Shown piece by piece: positions 58,930 through 64,000 of a stretch of DNA of 64,000 nt (position 1 is the first letter of the stretch; each line of letters begins with the position of its first letter). The stretch spans positions 29,509,319 to 29,573,318 of the forward strand of contig NW_024881316.1 of the NCBI RefSeq assembly GCF_018691265.1, in the 5' to 3' direction. Made by a program: the position numbers and the translations under genes. This DNA is from Tyto alba (taxonomy: Eukaryota > Chordata > Aves > Strigiformes > Tytonidae). The notes under the pieces were generated by a model that was not told the origin of the DNA, did no database searches, and worked only from the letters and a program-made list of their open reading frames with translations.

Positions 58930-60760
58930 GAAAGTACAAGAAAAGTTGCCTGTCCTGGAAGATGAGTGATGCACCAAAAAGAGATTCAAGAAACTTCTGA
59001 TCAAATAAAAATTTCATACAGTTTCCTGAATGCTTGAAATCAGTATATGTCCCTAAAACCACCCAGGTGTTGTGCCACTCCATAGTGAAGATGGTGAAAT
59101 GCTATTAGGGAGTGAGAGGAATTTCCAGCAGGAATGTTTGACAGTTTATGCAATTCTCCATCCTCCTCTGCTGACAGATTGACAACTGAAGTCCAGTGGG
59201 CAGCAAACTGCAGTACCGTCTACTATGCTGGAGACTTCTGAAACCATGAAACAGATGTCACAGCACAAGGCTAAGTACTGCTGACATTTCTGCCAAAATA
59301 AACAAATCTGGAGGTTAGGATCTAATCACAAATGATTGCAGCTCTTCACTGTTATATGTTAAATGAGAGTCCACAGTTGCTGAAGGATGCAGATGTTACC
59401 TACCTTCTCATACTGAAATCTGTCCCATCACGGTGTGATAATGACTAGCATATATAATTTCTACCGGCTGTTGGGAAACGTTTGCTGCAGTAGATCTCTA
59501 CAAGCTTGAGGCTGAAAGTGATCCTCAGAAAGTCAGTGTTATGGCATGGTTCATGTGATTTTTAAAGCCATGAAGGTTCAAGGGATACGAACAGAACAAA
59601 AGTAAGATCTGTGAGTGATCGTTGTCAGCCAGTGAAAGTCTTTGGCCCCATGACAACACTGTGACTACCTGTCAGGATTTTTTGGAGAGAGCTTCACTTC
59701 ATTCAGATATCCAGATTAACTTGCAGACTGTTCACTTATTTCACAATAGCATGGCAGCAACAGTCCTTAAGTCAGCAGCAGTGCCAGGTTCTTTTGCTGT
59801 CTCACACGGTCCTCAGTAAGGCTCCATTGTTCCACTACTATAATACTGCTGTGGGCAAAACTCCTTACTTTTAGTCATGATGCTATGCAGCCCCATATCC
59901 TTTAGTGTAGATGGTGGCATGTTCGACCTATGGAGCCTCTGAGGTGAACTGAAGGCCACAGAGTGAATGGTCCCTTCCAGCACAGGCCTGGTACAGGCTG
60001 CAAACCTCATTACTAACTGCTTTGTCTGCACCATTGAGCATCTCAACCTGCACCTCAGCATGAGGGAAACAACAATCTTGTCTCTGCCTCTCCCTGCCAT
60101 GTGTACTGACAATAGAGTATGGAAATCTGTAGACAAACTCTGCCAGTCTGGCAGCATCCTCTCTCACTACCTCTCTTGATGATGAAGTCACACAGAGGAT
60201 AGCAAAAGCTGGTAGAGCTTCTGGGAGATTAAATCAGCATGTCTGGAATTAAAAGGGCATCTGACTTCAAACAAATGTTACTGTGCACTGTGTGGTTGTC
60301 ACCATTCTTCTCTATGGTTGTAATACTTGGACAAATTAACAATTTTCACATCAAGCCTTCCAGCCAGTTCCATGTGAGATATCTTTCTGACCTTAACGGT
60401 GTTAAAATATATAGCACAATATGATCCCAAGCAGTACTGAAACAGTGTTCCTCCAGGGCTGAGCTACACTGGTCCAAGCATCTGGTGCTTATCTCAGAAA
60501 AATGATTGCTCAGAGCTATTTTCTTATTTTAAAATGTGTGAACAGCTGAGAGGTCAGCCAATGAATTGTTAACTAGATATGCTAAAAGCAAATCTTCAGC
60601 TGTGTGGCATTAGCTCTACAACATGAGACACTGCAGCTAAAAAATTGTCTACTGTGTCAGTGATTATGAACTGTCAAAGCCAATGAGCAAAACTGACTGA
60701 CATTGTGCAACATAGAACACAGGAAGGGAAAGCAGGAGGCTACTTCTCATGCATGTTGGT
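58930..60760 (+). pseudogene. decayed reverse transcriptase part of the fossil LINE
   Basis: Successive homologous blocks lie in at least six frame segments: the linker before the palm domain (about 58930-59100), the KAPGADGIPAEIYKSGG-like block (59270-59320), LLKDADVTYLL (about 59380-59412), the RGISLL-like block after CDND, a SESLWPH block (59628-59648), VHLFHNSMAATVL, a DGGMFDLWSL-like block (about 59908-59940), LNLHLSMRETTIL (near 60030-60070), VDKL...DDEV (60130-60231), LLYGCNTWT, QFHVRYLSDL (about 60365-60395) and the C-terminal LKANLQLCGISSTT. The overlapping minus-strand frames at 59813-60191, the best-looking ORFs of the region, are antisense shadows of this. Confidence 0.8.
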
Positions 60761-63700
60761 CTTTTGATGAACGTATTAGTCATATACCTCACTAAATTAT
60801 ACATAAAAGCGGAATCCTCATATGATTAACTACTGGAAGAATGGCAATAGCATTTTCTGTATTTAACATCTAAATACTTCTATTTTGAAGGTCATGAAAT
60901 TGAGCATCTTTGTTTTCCTGAGAACAGAACATGCACTAGAAAGGCTTAAAATAAATCAATGAGGTGTGTTTCTTTTAATTCTGTGAACAGTGTAGTTGAA
61001 GATATTGACTGGGGAGGTGGAAACCCTTTGGTCAAAAACCTTGAAATATTTCAGTTTCCCATGAGGATTCTTTCAGGAAAGATGAAATCTGCTCTGATCT
61101 GGTCTTTAGAGAGAAGTGAAGTATATGGCAGTTGCTGCAATATTTTTTAATCACCCTTCTTGTTTTTTAACTTTTTAAATGTCAGTTCAATATTCTGCCC
61201 AAAAATCATCTATGGAAAATGGACATAAATTTACAATTGGATGAAAATATTTCCACAGAAGAGAAAAATATTTTTGAATCATTTCAACACAATCTGTTTA
61301 GTAATCTTGGGATTTTCAGGCATTAGTCTTTCACAGATAATTTATGTCCTATGAAGAAATCAGTGTAAGTCCTTTGATAAGACAAAGAAAATTCGTTTTC
61401 TTATCCAACAATGCCCATTATTTCCTGGCCCATGGACAACAATATTGATTAAATAACCTTCATACTACATAATACTTTGCTTTTTCTTTCCTGGCCTTAA
61501 TTTTAACTTTTTAATCTCCTGAAGTAACAGAATGAGTCTATTGGACAACACATTGCTCATCAGACTTGGTTCAAGTCTGGCCCAAGATGACAATCCTGAA
61601 CAATAAATTTCTGGGATTTGCTTTGTAGTTTAAATTAAACCTGTAGTTTCTGGCTTAGTAGTTTGAACACTTGATGAATCAAGAGTTCCTGACTGCCAAT
61701 CTTGACATAGCTTTGTTTATCCTTCCTAAACCCCCTTTCTCCTATGTGGAAGGACAATATTAGAATAAATAAAAGTGCCCGCTTAGGAGGCAGACTAGAT
61801 TTTTTGGAGGGCAAATATTTATAAAGTGTTTTGAAAATAAACCTACCATTGTTAGGAGTAAATATTAGTTATGTTACAGCAGTCATTCTATTTATAGCAT
61901 AGGTAGCTCAAATGCATTTCAGAAGACACCCCAGAGTAGATATTACAGGCTTAGTTTCAGTTGTAGGAAGATCCTGAGCTTCCATCTGAAAATATATAAA
62001 TTTGGTCTTGTGTGAATTTGCATTGCTTGTATCACCATATAACTGGGAATAACTGACAATGGAAAGATCCTTGGTTCTCTCAGACTTTTGCTTATATAAA
62101 TTCATAGTGGTAAAGTGAGGGGAAACACCATGTAGAACAAATCTAAATGTTACAAGAGCAGATGCCTTTCAGAGCAGGATTTGATAGCTCTGAATTTCCA
62201 GCTCAATGACACAGTAAAACCAGTTATGTGAATTATAATTTGGAGATTATAATACTTAAAAACTTTAATAATATCAATAAAAAGGAAAGGGAAAAAGCTG
62301 CCTGAGCAACTATGTGCCCAAATAATCCTCTTGTCTTAATCTAGCATAGGAAAGCGTTGCCAGCATGTATCAGATTGTGGCCCAGGTTAAAAAATCAACA
62401 AAAAATTCTAGGGAGAATTATCATACATCTTCTGATGAAAGTTTTGATGTATTTCTGTTTCAAGAATGAGAATTTAAGATAAAATAGGGTGATCAATTCA
62501 ATATAAAGTATTATTGTTTACACAAATAAAAAGGTAAATATATCAAATTCTGACATGCTTGAAGTTTTTTAGTTTGGTTTTTGGTTTTGTTTTTGTAAAA
62601 AGACAAGTAGGATTTCTTAATATTCTCATACCATTAAATCAGTTTTCCAGGGGAAGATAATTAAGAAGCAAAAATGATGTAAATATCAAACCTGAAATTT
62701 ATAACATTTTTTACATACATTTAGTCAGGAGAAAAAAAATTGATTATATTTACAGGAAAGTGAAGATAAACTCTCATATGCATTAAAATCATAATGTCAT
62801 GCAGACAGTGTTTGCCAGAAGTTATTCTGTAAGTCCGCAATAATACAAGGAGTTATAGCTGAGATGTAATATCTCCACAGGCTTTACAGGACATATAATG
62901 CCTCTACTGCCAACCACAGCCCTTATTTATAACTCAGTGGAATTATAAATCGGTATTTTTCTCTGACAAAGGGTTGTGCTCTCATTGTACATTGTTTATA
63001 TACATGTAGCCTGGTATAGACTACAAATTAGAAGATTGATTCTAAACCTCACAGGAATTAATTCTTGAGTAGCTTCCAAGTACCAGCAGAGGTGGAACCA
63101 ACCTGCATATATTAAAGTAGATGATGGTAAATTTATGCTCAGGGCTAGGTGATGAGCTAGGCTGGAAACTGCATTTAAGACCTAGGAAAAATCCTCTCCT
63201 CTCCTGTTCCAAACTGTGTTGCTGTTAGACCTTCATTCTATGCCTAGTATGTTGTCTGTTATTAGTCAACCTTAAATACTTCAAGAAAACAAATGCACTT
63301 GAAAAAATACCACAGCTTCATGATACCTAGCTTTAGATATTTAAGAGTTAGAGAGAAATAGCTAGTTCCTGTTTTACAAAGATATTGCAAAGCTTTTTTC
63401 TAGTGTCTGTGAAGGCTATTTACAAAAGCACCCCAGAATTAAATGACTAATATATAATTGCCTGGTTTTGGTACATCAAACATAAGACACTGCTTAAAAA
63501 ATATATATAGATCACACTAATTAGGTACAAAAATGCATTATTTAAGGTCTATTTGAACAGTTTTAATACTTAAAATCAATAAAATTGACTTTGCAGTCAT
63601 ACTGATGTTGAAACATTTTGTCCCATTCACCTTACCAGTTTGCAATTAGATGCAGTCAGCTGATGTATAATGTTGGAAGAAGGGAAAATATGTGTCAGAA

Positions 63701-64000
63701 ATATGTGGTTTCAAAACTGGTGGATTCTGCTAATATTTTATTTCTCTGCAGCACCTGCTTCAGAAGTATAATCTGCCTCATTGTGTCAGGCTTTCAAAGT
63801 CAAAGACTTTTTATGGATCTGCACTTCTGCATTCAGCAAAATGATCAGATTTTCAGTCATCTAAAAATCCAAGGATCATGTAGTTACAGCCTAAGTTGCT
63901 GAAAGTCATCTACTAGATAGTCATGCTTCAGAGAACCTGTTCCATTTCTAGGGCTTTTGTTACCTTTGAGATAAGTGTCGGGTGCACTTATATGTACATC
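60761..64000. other. AT-rich DNA, no gene seen
   Basis: It should include the 3' UTR of the fossil LINE if that survived, but no tail repeat or end could be recognised. Otherwise no repeat family, RNA gene or exon was seen. The 94-codon plus frame at 63618-63902 has no recognised domain. Confidence 0.5.

Larger units (their letters stand above)
58250..60760 (+). mobile_element. fossil non-CR1 LINE (APE endonuclease + RT type)
   Basis: Reading the plus strand in shifting frames recovers, in collinear order, the conserved blocks of an APE-type LINE polyprotein: an endonuclease C-terminus (VDCWSDHQF, 58588-58614), a linker (CLKSVY, then KTTQV, about 59024-59070), ADISAKINKSGG near 59280-59320, CDND at 59434-59445, VHLFHNSMAATVL (59730-59768), DDEVTQRIAKAGRASGRL (60178-60231), LLYGCNTWT (60307-60333) and LKANLQLCGISSTT (60582-60623). 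Known LINEs with the same succession (DCWSDH, CDNxRGISLL, VRxFHDGM, DDEVxxRIAKA, LLYGCETWT) belong to RTE-like families in invertebrates and vertebrates; the clade here is inferred. The catalytic YxDD-type segment expected between about 59935 and 59990 is unreadable, and stops and frameshifts are numerous, so it is dead. The 3' end was not found. Confidence 0.8.

Noticed and set aside
1..64000. CRISPR arrays, integrons, phage or other prokaryotic systems.
   Set aside because: No regularly spaced repeats, no operon-like ORFs, and the sequence is clearly vertebrate by its repeat content.

Overview
The window looks like nuclear DNA from a bird. It is AT-rich, its interspersed repeats are dominated by CR1 LINE fragments with degenerate ATTCTGTGATTC-type tails, and it carries several solo LTRs with 5- or 6-bp target duplications. 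No bacterial-style gene organisation exists. The open reading frames are short (141 codons at most), show no recognisable domain, and mostly lie in low-complexity DNA or inside repeats. I found no exon of a host gene that I could support, and no tRNA, rRNA or CRISPR. The segment is best read as intergenic or deep intronic DNA; the species was not determined.

Layout. 1-13.2 kb: a tandem pair of perfect hairpins near the left edge, a plus-strand CR1 tail (about 1.17-1.33 kb), a minus-strand CR1 (about 2.74-3.09 kb), then about 10 kb of unique AT-rich DNA. 13.2-13.7 kb: a minus-strand solo LTR with a perfect 5-bp duplication. 13.7-21.4 kb: unique DNA with a perfect 26-bp tandem duplication and a CR1 3' end (about 17.96-18.49 kb) that still reads as the C-terminus of CR1 ORF2. 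21.46-22.44, 31.85-32.94 and 49.21-50.27 kb: three solo LTRs of one family, all plus-oriented, each with its own 5-bp duplication. The middle one sits inside an older CR1. 34.0-34.2 and 37.7-38.1 kb: two much older CR1 pieces. 46.9-47.6 kb: a further minus-strand LTR. 56.63-56.99 kb: a short LTR with a 6-bp duplication and a promoter/poly(A) layout like that of avian alpharetroviruses. 58.25-60.76 kb: a long, badly decayed non-CR1 LINE.

The most notable item is that LINE. Reading the plus strand with frame changes recovers, in the right order, an APE-type endonuclease C-terminus, successive blocks of a reverse transcriptase and a C-terminal region, over about 2.5 kb. No conventional ORF reveals it. 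No previously undescribed functional system was found. The rest of the story is a layered record of retrotransposition: ancient LINE and CR1 fragments, younger CR1 tails, then endogenous retroviruses reduced to solo LTRs by recombination.
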